Source: JACDHG01 sp963815295
GTDB lineage: Bacteria; Actinomycetota; Actinomycetes; Propionibacteriales; Nocardioidaceae
DNA: 64,000 bases
Direction: 5' to 3'
Assembly (NCBI GenBank): GCA_963815295.1
Contig: CAWFFZ010000001.1
Coordinates: 124,001-188,000, forward strand
Position 1 is the stretch's first letter; each line of letters starts with the position of its first letter. Below are positions 28,239 to 36,477 of this stretch, in pieces. The position numbers and the translations under genes were made by a program. The notes under the pieces were generated by a model. It did not search any database and had not been told where the DNA came from. It saw nothing but the letters and a program-made list of their open reading frames with translations.

Positions 28239-28284
28239 GGTGGTCGAGCGTGTCGAGACCGTGATCTCGACACGCTCGATCACC
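28239..28284. terminator. Bidirectional hairpin made of the dispersed CTCGAC repeat
   Basis: Two 20-base arms (28239-28258 and 28265-28284) are complementary at 19 positions around a 6-base loop; the arm core is GGTCGAGCGTGTCGAGA. It overlaps the 3' end of the sulfotransferase gene and follows the propeller stop, so it can terminate transcription from both sides. Sequence similarity places it in the same repeat family as 11847-11903 and 50201-50244. Confidence 0.65.
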
Positions 28285-29197
28285 GCTGGTCGGTCCAGTC
28301 CGGCACACTGCGCTCCAGCGTCGCCTCGAGCTTCGCCAGATCCTCGCGGAAGAGTGGTGCCAGCGCGCGCAGGTCCTCTGGGGAGGCAGCAGTTGCTTGG
28401 AGGTTGGCCGAACGTATCGCTTCGCGGAGCCCAAAAGGCACCACTGCTTTCATCCCCTTGCGCAAGGTCTCGTGTCGGCTGGCCCATCCGATCAGCTTCT
28501 GGAGACCTTTTCGCCGCGGCGTACCGGAAGCGTTGACACGCGGTACAGGGTCGGGTGCGAGTTGAGGATCCAGCTTCAGGAACTCATAGATGCTGTTGAT
28601 GCAGTTCGACGGGTCACTCACAAGGTCGTCGTAGAACCAGACGCCAACCTGCTCGCGACCGAACGCGTCGATGAACCGCTCAACGGGCTCGGCGTAGTAG
28701 CTCATGGACGTGTAATGCCAGAGGTGGTGCCAGTTCGCCTGACGCCGGTCGCCTTCCTCTGCGACCGCGTCAAGGAAGCTCTCTTGGGGCTCGAACCCGC
28801 GCAACCGCAGGTACTGGTAGCTCGAGAAGGCTCGTTCTACCGGGTGCCTGAGGATAATGATGATCCGCATTGCCGGGTTGATGTCTTGAATAGACTTGAT
28901 GGCCTGGTCATGGTAATAGAGCGAAGAAACCGAACCATCACCCCGAGCGACGTAATCAGCACTGCCTGCGAACAGTGCGAGGAATTCACCTCGATTTGTC
29001 TGAGCGACACGATTGATCGTTGCGTCATCACCCGGTCCCGCGAATCGCATCGGCTGACCTGCGAACGCGTAGTAGTGGGGCTCCTTGGGTTGACACACGA
29101 ACGCCTCAGGATGACCCCTCAACGCCTCCGCGACAGCGGTACTCCCCGACCTCGCGGCGCCAACGATCGCGAAGTTCGGGGGCTGGCCTTCAACCAT
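28280..29197 (-). CDS. PAPS-dependent sulfotransferase 1
   Basis: The 305-aa protein is a carbohydrate-type sulfotransferase that would move a sulfuryl group from PAPS to a glycan or lipid. The 5'-phosphosulfate loop is NFAIVGAARSGSTAVAEAL at about 8-26 and the 3'-phosphate site is IILRHPVERAFSSY at about 114-127. There is no membrane segment, so it is probably cytoplasmic. Its ATG lies 3 bases after the stop of the upstream GT4 gene, so the two are co-transcribed. It is one of three such genes in 12 kb. Confidence 0.88.
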   Translation of the reverse strand: MVEGQPPNFAIVGAARSGSTAVAEALRGHPEAFVCQPKEPHYYAFAGQPMRFAGPGDDATINRVAQTNRGEFLALFAGSADYVARGDGSVSSLYYHDQAIKSIQDINPAMRIIIILRHPVERAFSSYQYLRLRGFEPQESFLDAVAEEGDRRQANWHHLWHYTSMSYYAEPVERFIDAFGREQVGVWFYDDLVSDPSNCINSIYEFLKLDPQLAPDPVPRVNASGTPRRKGLQKLIGWASRHETLRKGMKAVVPFGLREAIRSANLQATAASPEDLRALAPLFREDLAKLEATLERSVPDWTDQR

Positions 29198-29200
29198 GTG

Positions 29201-30319
29201 TCAGTCTCTCGACGATCGGCGACGTCGTGCTTCCGCGTATGCCCCATCAAGGACATCGATAACCGGCCCGGCGGCAAACAACTCGACTGCCCGCTGCCGC
29301 GCCGCCAAGGACTCCCGCTGGAGGAGCGCCGGGTCCGCGACCCGGGCAGATAGTTCCTTCAGCAGGCGCGGCACGTCACCCTGTTCGACGACTGAACCAG
29401 CAGCAGGCAGCGGGCCGGACTCGATGGCGTCATGAGAGCCGTTGACGTCGAGGGCAATCACTGGCAACCCACATGCGAGGGCTTCAGCCACAGCGACCGA
29501 CTGGCCCTCATAGCGAGACGACTGAATGAGCAGATCTCCGGATTGCAGCCATGAGCGGATGTCGTCCTGGTGGCCGACGCTTAGAATCGAGCGACCCCAT
29601 TCGGTAGGCGCTAGTGCACGCAACGGTGTGTCGTCGCCGCCTCCGACTAGGACGAGCAGGGTGTCGGGAACGGGAGCCTGCTCCCAGGCTGCGACTAGTC
29701 GATCCTGTGCCTTTTGCCGAGAAAGCCTGCCCACACACAACGCCACAACCCTTGTGTCGAAGCCGTTCCGAATGCGTAGCCGTGCCCGCTCCGCCGAATC
29801 CGGCGGACTGAACATGGCGATGTCGACTGGAAGGCCTAGGGCTCGGGCCGGAATGCTGACTCCGTGGTCGTGGCCTTCCTGAATCTCCTCCGCACAGTTG
29901 CCGACCAAGAAGTCGGTACCTCGAGCTGCATATCGCTCCCATGCCACAACGCCTTTGCGCAGCCACTGGCGATCTACCGCATCGAAAGCCCAACTGTGGG
30001 GTTGATACACCACCGCCGTCGACCCCGGCAGCGAACGAGGGACGACGCGTCCGAACACTCCCGCAAAGAACGAGTGCAGATGCGTGACGTCAGGGTCGAA
30101 CTCAGTAATCACCGCACGCAGCCGGGCGATGGCGCCTGGATAGGTGTGTGGGTGCCTTCGGTCGATGCTCCATCGGTGCCATCTATCGTCGGGCATGCCC
30201 ATCGGCTCTGGTGCCAGCAGATGCACTTCGTGTCCGCGGCGCTCCTGTTCGGTGGTGTAGGCGCGCATCAGGCTGAGCACCCCTCCGGCGTCCACCTCGG
30301 TCACATGCAAGAAGCGCAA
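29201..30319 (-). CDS. GT4-family glycosyltransferase
   Basis: The 372-aa GT-B enzyme would add a sugar from an NDP donor to a growing glycan. The N-terminal domain starts RFLHVTEVDAGGVLSLM with the glycine-rich acceptor loop; the C-terminal donor domain shows VALCVGRLSRQKAQDRLV and the SRYEGQSVAVAEALACGLPV motif with the conserved Glu. I chose the TTG at 30319 because GGAG precedes it by 5 bases and the GT-B fold starts at residue 2; an in-frame start further upstream would add 51 unlike residues. It is co-oriented with sulfotransferase 1. Confidence 0.83.
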   Translation of the reverse strand: MRFLHVTEVDAGGVLSLMRAYTTEQERRGHEVHLLAPEPMGMPDDRWHRWSIDRRHPHTYPGAIARLRAVITEFDPDVTHLHSFFAGVFGRVVPRSLPGSTAVVYQPHSWAFDAVDRQWLRKGVVAWERYAARGTDFLVGNCAEEIQEGHDHGVSIPARALGLPVDIAMFSPPDSAERARLRIRNGFDTRVVALCVGRLSRQKAQDRLVAAWEQAPVPDTLLVLVGGGDDTPLRALAPTEWGRSILSVGHQDDIRSWLQSGDLLIQSSRYEGQSVAVAEALACGLPVIALDVNGSHDAIESGPLPAAGSVVEQGDVPRLLKELSARVADPALLQRESLAARQRAVELFAAGPVIDVLDGAYAEARRRRSSRD

Positions 30320-30423
30320 GACTACTCCGTTCGGCCTTCGTGGACCCGGACTGACGTAGGACCGCCAGGCCGCTACGATCCACAAGGACCGGCGTCCCGT
30401 CAATTCAACCAATGATATCGATT

Positions 30424-30452
30424 TTGAAGTCAGAGCATTGCAACATTTATAA
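30424..30452 (+). promoter_or_regulatory. Promoter upstream of sulfotransferase 2
   Basis: In an AT-rich divergent intergenic stretch, a -35 box TTGAAG (30424-30429) is followed by 17 bases and the -10 box TTATAA (30447-30452). The start codon of the sulfotransferase gene lies about 60 bases downstream. Confidence 0.55.
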
Positions 30453-30511
30453 AGTGTATTCGACCGCCCCATCCTGGGGGATAGGATGCCTACATCATCG
30501 GAGGCCGCGCA

Positions 30512-31474
30512 ATGTTGGGGTGGGATAACGTGTCATCGGCGCCAAAAAGAGGCATGGAGCTGCCGGATTACGTCGAGAAGCTGCGAAAGCCCGTCCCGCG
30601 AAGAGTGCAGGTGGTGGTTCGCGACACGATCAGGCGGTACGGCGCCGCGACGGCCTCGTCGAGACCCCTGCCCGACTATCTCATCATTGGCACGAAGAAG
30701 GGGGGGACGACCTCTCTGACGAACTGGCTGGTCCAGCACCCGAACGTTGCCAGGATGTTCCCCACGAGTCAGCGGCTCAAGAGCTCCCACTACTTCGACA
30801 TCAACTATTCGAAGGGTCCACGTTGGTACGCATCGCACTTCCCCACTGCCCGTTCGCGAGCGACGAGGGCGCGTCGCACAGGTGGCGTGACGGTCGTTGG
30901 TGAAGCGAGCCCCTACTACATGTTCCACCCAGCGGCACCGCATCGAGTGAAGGAGACTGCACCTAATGTGAAGGTCATCGCGCTACTTCGTGATCCGGTG
31001 TCGCGCGCCTACTCTAACTACTGGGACCGTCGAGCCACCGGCACCGAGGACCAGCCGACGTTCGAAGCAGCCATCGACGCTGAGGACCGGCGCCTTGCGG
31101 GCGTCGACCTCGAACGGCTTTCAACGGATCCGACGTACTACTCGTTCGACCATGACAACCACTCGTACCTGGCGCGTGGCCGTTACCTCGAGCACCTTGA
31201 ACCATGGATTGCTGCTCTGCCGCCCGATCAGGTGTTGATCCTCAAGGCGGAGTCCATGTTCGAGGATCCCGAGGACGTCTTCGTCCGTGTGCAGGAGTTC
31301 CTCGGGATTCCCGTTGTCGACTCCGTTCCGCTTTCCAAGTACAACGAACGACCCCGCGAACCCATGGCTGCTGCCACGGCCGCGCGACTTGCGGAGTACT
31401 ATCGCCCCCACAACGCCGCCCTCTACCAGGTCTTGGGTGAGGACTTCGGATGGGAGTCTCGTCATTCCCACTAG
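30512..31474 (+). CDS. PAPS-dependent sulfotransferase 2
   Basis: The 320-aa protein resembles heparan N-/O-sulfotransferase domain proteins. The PAPS 5' loop is YLIIGTKKGGTTSLTNWL at about 56-73, and the 3' loop is VIALLRDPVSRAYSNYW at about 151-167, followed by a typical SYLARGRYLEHLEPW segment. The KKGGTTS form with a Lys rather than Arg in the loop is typical of the heparan-type group. The ATG is preceded by GGAGG. It starts a plus-strand unit with a kinase-like gene and a tyrosine phosphatase gene. Confidence 0.88.
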   Translation: MLGWDNVSSAPKRGMELPDYVEKLRKPVPRRVQVVVRDTIRRYGAATASSRPLPDYLIIGTKKGGTTSLTNWLVQHPNVARMFPTSQRLKSSHYFDINYSKGPRWYASHFPTARSRATRARRTGGVTVVGEASPYYMFHPAAPHRVKETAPNVKVIALLRDPVSRAYSNYWDRRATGTEDQPTFEAAIDAEDRRLAGVDLERLSTDPTYYSFDHDNHSYLARGRYLEHLEPWIAALPPDQVLILKAESMFEDPEDVFVRVQEFLGIPVVDSVPLSKYNERPREPMAAATAARLAEYYRPHNAALYQVLGEDFGWESRHSH

Positions 31475-31523
31475 GTCGCGGTCTCCACGCCGGCGCCTCG
31501 ACGGGCGCCGAGAGGATTCTCCT

Positions 31524-32753
31524 GTGACGAGCCCCGACCCAGAATCAAACCTGGGGTCGCTGGTGCACAGGGTTTGGGGCCCCGACGACGGATCGTCGCC
31601 CGTCTCTGTCAGCCTCTCGCGCGTGCCGGAAGGTCATGTCGTGGTCGAGCGTTACGCCGTGATCCCTAACGCTGCTCGGGCGAGGTTTCTGGTGCCGCTC
31701 GGATCACGTGCCGCTGCGGTGAACAGCTTCTGGAAGTACAACGCGGTGAAGCCGCCGAAGACGCGAGCGCGGCAGCTTGCCCTGGCGGGGGCATTCGGTA
31801 CCGGCGCGGCGCGGGCGGTCTTTCGAGATCGCGTCGTGGTGAGCATCGACAGCAGCGTCCCACCACAGGCACGCGCAGAGTGGCTGCTCATGTCGCATCT
31901 CGCTGACGAACTCGGATGTAACGGTCTGCAGGCTGCGATGTCCGTCCGCCGCGTCAACCCCAACGTCAAACCCACCCTGCAGCTCTTTGACCCCGCAGGT
32001 CGCCCCGTCGGCTACGCCAAGGTGGGTTGGTCTGAGGCCACCCGCGAGATGGTGCGAACAGAGGCGGATTCCTTGGAAGCTGTGCGCGGGAAGCTGAGCC
32101 ATGTCATCGCACCGGTGCTCGTGGCGAGCGGCACGTGGCGGGATCAGGTCTACGCCGTCTCGGGGGCGCTGCCCGAGACCATGCGGCGCTGGACGACACC
32201 ACCGGCTGCGGATCCCGACGTACTCCTGGACATCGCCAACTCTGGCCAGACATCAGTCCAGCGGCTGGCAGAGTCCGACTACTGCCGCGGCCTGCGGCAA
32301 GCCATGGCCTTCCCGAGCGACGAGTCCCGTGTGCTCTCGGCATGGTTGGACAGGTTGTGTGCTCGCCCCACGCCACTTCGGTACGGCCGGTGGCACGGCG
32401 ACTGGGTGGCCTGGAACCTGGGCAAGGTCGACGGACGCGTGGCCGCATGGGACTGGGAGCACAGTGCAGCGTCTGTGCCGGTAGGCTTCGACGCCCTGCA
32501 CTGGCACTTTCAGCACACGGTGCCTCACCGCGGCCTCGATGCTGCGGTAGAAGCGGTCGACGCTGCCGAGAAGGATCTGAGGGCGATGGGAGTTGCCGAC
32601 GACGCGGTCTCGCTGGTGTCGTCGTTGTATCTGCTGGAGATGTTTGTCCGATCTGTGCGGCTCGAAGCAGGCGGCGGCGGTTGGAACCCGCGGCTCTATC
32701 CGCACATGCTGGCCGTCGCGCAACGTCGTGACCGGGAGGCCGGGCGTGGATGA
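31524..32753 (+). CDS. Aminoglycoside-phosphotransferase-fold protein
   Basis: The 409-aa protein has the catalytic core of the APH/choline kinase fold: GRWHGDWVAWNLG at about 288-300 (His-Gly-Asp with Asn298) and AAWDWEHSA at 308-316 (the DxD/DWE metal-binding motif). The N-terminal 180 residues match no typical APH lobe that I can recognise. Within a sugar-polymer locus it may phosphorylate a sugar or polyol intermediate rather than an antibiotic; this is inference. The GTG at 31524 has AGAGG upstream. Its stop overlaps the start of the next gene by 8 bases. Confidence 0.72.
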   Translation: MTSPDPESNLGSLVHRVWGPDDGSSPVSVSLSRVPEGHVVVERYAVIPNAARARFLVPLGSRAAAVNSFWKYNAVKPPKTRARQLALAGAFGTGAARAVFRDRVVVSIDSSVPPQARAEWLLMSHLADELGCNGLQAAMSVRRVNPNVKPTLQLFDPAGRPVGYAKVGWSEATREMVRTEADSLEAVRGKLSHVIAPVLVASGTWRDQVYAVSGALPETMRRWTTPPAADPDVLLDIANSGQTSVQRLAESDYCRGLRQAMAFPSDESRVLSAWLDRLCARPTPLRYGRWHGDWVAWNLGKVDGRVAAWDWEHSAASVPVGFDALHWHFQHTVPHRGLDAAVEAVDAAEKDLRAMGVADDAVSLVSSLYLLEMFVRSVRLEAGGGGWNPRLYPHMLAVAQRRDREAGRG

Positions 32754-33345
32754 CATCGTGAGTATCTTGGTCGTCTGCGGAGCCAACCAGGCCCGCAGTC
32801 CGCTGGCCACTGAACTGCTTCGGAGGTCGGCCGACGTTCACCTCGGGCCGGCCAATCCGGTGGTGGTCACCAGTGCCGGTCTCATCGTGACTGAATATGC
32901 GCCTGCCATCGATAACATGCAGACGGCAGCCCGCGATCTGGGCATCGATCTGTCCACGCACGAAGCCCACAGAATTGACGCTGCGCTGGTGCGTGGAAGC
33001 GACCTGATCGTGACCATGACTGAGGCCCAACGTACGACGGTCAGCCGGATGCAGCCGCAAGCGCTCACTCGGGTGTTCACGTTGCGAGAGCTGGTCCGAC
33101 TCTGCAGCGCGATTTCCTCTCCGCCCGCGCCGCTAGCTGCGAAGGTCAGGGCCCTCCACCGGTCTCGGGCTGTGGTCGCCGCGGCTGACGACCTTGAGGA
33201 TGTCACTGACCCCGGTGGGCTCGACCTCGCGGCTACCTCGGCAATCGCCCAGGAGATCGCTGCCCTCACAGCGACAGCATCGGACTACCTGTTCGGCGCA
33301 CCGAGTGACGAAAGGGAACCGCTCAGCGCCGAGACTTCGGCATGA
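32746..33345 (+). CDS. Low-molecular-weight protein tyrosine phosphatase
   Basis: The 199-aa protein begins with SILVVCGANQARSPLATELL, containing the CX5R phosphatase loop (Cys-Gly-Ala-Asn-Gln-Ala-Arg-Ser), and has the general-acid segment DVTDPGGLDL near residue 160. This matches Wzb/Ptp-type enzymes that dephosphorylate BY-kinases in capsule and exopolysaccharide export; the BY-kinase is the convergent neighbour. The loop differs from the usual CxGNxCRS. The GTG start follows GGGAGG. The last 23 bases overlap the 3' end of the kinase gene on the other strand. Confidence 0.82.
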   Translation: MDDIVSILVVCGANQARSPLATELLRRSADVHLGPANPVVVTSAGLIVTEYAPAIDNMQTAARDLGIDLSTHEAHRIDAALVRGSDLIVTMTEAQRTTVSRMQPQALTRVFTLRELVRLCSAISSPPAPLAAKVRALHRSRAVVAAADDLEDVTDPGGLDLAATSAIAQEIAALTATASDYLFGAPSDEREPLSAETSA

Positions 33346-35020
33346 CCCTGCGGTCATCGTCGGAATCTCGGGCTGCCTGATCTATCTCATGCCTGCTGGA
33401 GTCCTTCCGGGATGACCTCGGCGGTTTCGACGACTGCTTGTCGCCGGCCTTGTCAGGCTTCACTGGCGGCGCGCCATATCCCTGCGTGAAACCACTGGTA
33501 CGCGGCGCAATGTCGTTGAACACGGCACCTGCGACCTCGCCACCCACCTGCTTGACCCGGGCAACGGTGGCGGTCAGGTTACGCAGGCGGCTCTGGCCGT
33601 TTCGAGCGACCAGGAGCACCACACCGGCTTCCGCGACGAGCTCAAGCGAGTCGGCCACGCGCAGGATGGGTGCACTGTCGAAGATGAGCAGGTCGCAGTC
33701 CTTCCTGAGCTCACGGATCAACGCTTTTGCCGCCGGGGAGGCGAGGAGCTCGGCCGGATTCGGTGGCGCGGAGCCTCCGGGCAACACGCGGAGGTTGTCG
33801 ACACCCACGTCGATCAGATGGTCGCGAGCGGAGTCGCCGCCGGCCAGCACGTCGGAAAGGCCGGGTGAGTCTCCCAGCCCGAACAGATGGGACAACCGCG
33901 GCTGCCGCAGATCGGCGTCGACCAAAATGACCTTAAGCCCGACGCCGCATGCGGCCACAGCCAGGTTCGCAGCGACTGACGTCTTGCCCTCGCCCGGCCC
34001 CGCCGAGGAGACAAGCAACGTCCGGTTTGCCGGACGTCCCGGCTGGTTCGCAACGGCGGCAGCCAACAGGAACCGGACGTTCGTACTCAGCGCTCGATAG
34101 GCCTCGCTCGTAGCGGAGTGCGGCTCGATGAGTGTCACGATCCGGCCGGACCGCGAGCCTGACCAGTGGGGGATGTGGCCAAGGATCGGTCGCCCTGCCA
34201 GTGCCTCTTCGAGGCGGCGCTCATCTCGTACGGCGTCGTCGTAACGGTCACGGACATATGCCAGGCCGACCCCGAGCATGAATCCGACGATCGCACCGAG
34301 CAACGCCATCCGGATCGGTCGAGGAGCTGCCTGATTGGCGGGGACATCGGCTGGGCGCAGGATCTGCCCACCTTCGAGAGTGCCGGTGCCTGACGTGTTC
34401 AGCGCTGAGAGCTCGCTGGACAGCTGGCTCAGCTGGATGAGCAAGCCTTGTCGTTGCGCCTGGAGCGCTGCCTCCTCACTCCCGGTCGCCGTCTCGAGCT
34501 GCTCGTCGATGGCCGAGAGCAGGTCCTCAATGGTGCTGAACTGCTCGGAGATCGCTTGCCGACCGGCTTCGGCCTGGGCGACGGCGCCACTCTTGCGGAA
34601 GTCGAGGTAGTGCTCGCCGAATGCGTTGGCAATCGCGGCAGCGTCCTCTGCGCTGGTGCGAGTCGCCTCGACCGACAGCACGCGTGTGTCATCGACAGAG
34701 ATCACGGTCACGGTCTTGAGCAGTTGTGAGGGAGTGTCCGGCAGGCCAAGCTCCTTGATGACCAAGTTGGCCACGGGCACTGAGCCGAGCACCTGGAGCT
34801 GGGTCGACACTTCCTCTGGTTGGACGAGCACGCCGTTTGCCGGTGTCTGAGATGTGAGTGGATCAACGAGGACTTCGGCTCTGGCGATATAGGTGGGCGT
34901 CTCCGCGTAGGCAAGTGCGTACGCTGCGCCAAGCCCCAGCAGAGTCATGAGAACGATGACACGCCAACGGCGCCGCAGCACAACGGACTGTGCATGCAGA
35001 TCGATGACGTCATTGTCCAC
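33323..35020 (-). CDS. BY-kinase fused to polysaccharide co-polymerase (Wzc/CapAB-like)
   Basis: The 565-aa membrane protein regulates chain length and export of surface polysaccharides. A first transmembrane helix (about 20-40), a Wzz-type extracytoplasmic domain with coiled coil (about 150-210), a second helix (238-256) and a cytoplasmic P-loop kinase follow. Walker A is SAGPGEGKTS at 339-348, Walker A' is VILVDADLRQP at 364-374 and Walker B is LLIFDSAP at 444-451. The C-terminal tail (about 505-565) is Lys/Ser-rich and contains one Tyr (515) instead of the usual tyrosine cluster. The gene is divergent from the polymerase gene. Confidence 0.88.
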   Translation of the reverse strand: MDNDVIDLHAQSVVLRRRWRVIVLMTLLGLGAAYALAYAETPTYIARAEVLVDPLTSQTPANGVLVQPEEVSTQLQVLGSVPVANLVIKELGLPDTPSQLLKTVTVISVDDTRVLSVEATRTSAEDAAAIANAFGEHYLDFRKSGAVAQAEAGRQAISEQFSTIEDLLSAIDEQLETATGSEEAALQAQRQGLLIQLSQLSSELSALNTSGTGTLEGGQILRPADVPANQAAPRPIRMALLGAIVGFMLGVGLAYVRDRYDDAVRDERRLEEALAGRPILGHIPHWSGSRSGRIVTLIEPHSATSEAYRALSTNVRFLLAAAVANQPGRPANRTLLVSSAGPGEGKTSVAANLAVAACGVGLKVILVDADLRQPRLSHLFGLGDSPGLSDVLAGGDSARDHLIDVGVDNLRVLPGGSAPPNPAELLASPAAKALIRELRKDCDLLIFDSAPILRVADSLELVAEAGVVLLVARNGQSRLRNLTATVARVKQVGGEVAGAVFNDIAPRTSGFTQGYGAPPVKPDKAGDKQSSKPPRSSRKDSSRHEIDQAARDSDDDRRVMPKSRR

Positions 35021-35181
35021 GAGTGCGTCCCCCCAGAATCGAGTCGGTTTGCGTGATTACTGCCATGATATAGCCAAGGTTCGGCCGTGGGGCCGTTCGC
35101 AATCATCTCGTTGGCAGACCTGAGGATCCCGGCGAGCGCCCTCCAGAGTGAGGACCCCCGAGTTTCGCGAAAGGAGCCCCG

Positions 35182-36477
35182 ATGAAGTGGGCCTTTATGG
35201 CGACACTGGCGGCGCTCCCCCTGCAATGGTTCGTGATCACATCCACGCCTCTTGGTGTCGGCCGCTTGCATCAGCTCGCGATCCTCGCGTTTGCAGCCTT
35301 TTTTCTCATGCGATACCGCATCCGGGCGACCGCTCCGCTTCAGCGACAGCTCGGCTACTTCGTGATCGCCAACATCATCATGCTCACGATGTGGTCCATC
35401 ATCCAGCTCTACCACTCAGAGCTGCCCAGGGGTCCGCTCAAGGAGTTTCTCTATCTGGGGGTGTTCCTGACGGTGGGCGCGTTCGTCTACCGGGCTGGCT
35501 CGAGTCGCGAAACAAAAGCGCTGGAACTGCTGCGCTGGTCGGCGGCAGTGGCGGCCCTGTCTGTTCTGCTCGCCCTTTCCTACTCGATGCTCCTCAATGG
35601 CGTGAGCCCGCCGAAGGTCTTCGCTCAGACCATCGCATCTGGCGATCCTGAGATTTTCCAGAAGGAGCTCTTCAAGAACGCCTTCGTCGGCTTCGGGTAT
35701 GACGAAGCCACGGTGCGGGGAAACATTCGACACGAGGTCTTCGGCGCTGTGTTGTGCTCGATGTACATCTCCGCCTGGGCCGCCAAGTGCAGGCCGCTGC
35801 GGGGACGTCTCCAGCTCGCGTTGTACCAGCTGTCCATGCTCACGAGTGCTGTGCTGCTGATCAGCTCGTTGAGCCGATCGATCATCATTGCGGCCGCCGC
35901 CTGGCCGGCCATCTCGCTGTTCAGGTCTGTGCGCGCGTTTGAGCTCCGCACGCGCCAGGTGGCGATGGCATACGTGTTCTTTGTGATCGCCGCAGTGGCC
36001 GTGGTGTCAGGATCAGCTGCCGTACTGTGGACCCGATTTACGGCAGACACATCGTCATACGAGGCGCGTCAAGGTTTGTATGACCAGGCATTCTCGCAGA
36101 TTCCTGCGCACTTTCTCACCGGCGGAGTTGACACCCAAGGCGAAAGCTCTCACAACTTCGTGCTCGATGCGCTGCTTAGAGGGGGCATCTTCGTCGCCCT
36201 CCCGGCCGCCGTGGTCCTGCTGTCAATCATCTTCACGTGGCTGGCCCTGATGCTCAGACTGCACCTGGAACCCATCGCCCTGGTGCCGGTGGCCGCCGCC
36301 TTCGTCCTCCCGATCGTGCGGTTCGGCACGTCAGGTGGTGGCCTGATCAACCCCGTCGAGTGGATCACCCTCGGCTTCGTAGCCGGCGCGCTGGCGACAC
36401 ACCGGATTAGAGAATCGAGAACCGACGGCCAGGCAACACGCTCTGAGTCCGACGTAAAAGAGCCGGTTCGGGCGTGA
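35182..36477 (+). CDS. O-antigen polymerase/ligase-like membrane protein (Wzy-like)
   Basis: The 431-aa protein has ten to twelve predicted membrane helices and a large extracytoplasmic loop near the C terminus with SSHNFVLDALLRGG at about 320-333, the pattern found in Wzy polymerases and WaaL ligases. It probably polymerises undecaprenyl-linked repeat units outside the membrane. AAAGGAG precedes the ATG. Its stop overlaps the start of the flippase gene (GTGA), so polymerase, flippase and GT4 genes form one operon. Confidence 0.78.
   Translation: MKWAFMATLAALPLQWFVITSTPLGVGRLHQLAILAFAAFFLMRYRIRATAPLQRQLGYFVIANIIMLTMWSIIQLYHSELPRGPLKEFLYLGVFLTVGAFVYRAGSSRETKALELLRWSAAVAALSVLLALSYSMLLNGVSPPKVFAQTIASGDPEIFQKELFKNAFVGFGYDEATVRGNIRHEVFGAVLCSMYISAWAAKCRPLRGRLQLALYQLSMLTSAVLLISSLSRSIIIAAAAWPAISLFRSVRAFELRTRQVAMAYVFFVIAAVAVVSGSAAVLWTRFTADTSSYEARQGLYDQAFSQIPAHFLTGGVDTQGESSHNFVLDALLRGGIFVALPAAVVLLSIIFTWLALMLRLHLEPIALVPVAAAFVLPIVRFGTSGGGLINPVEWITLGFVAGALATHRIRESRTDGQATRSESDVKEPVRA

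Noticed and set aside
26910..28487. 525-codon open frame on the minus strand opposite propeller copy 2
   Set aside because: It mirrors the codon structure of the propeller gene and has no domain resemblance; the plus-strand gene has a signal peptide and a strong ribosome binding site.
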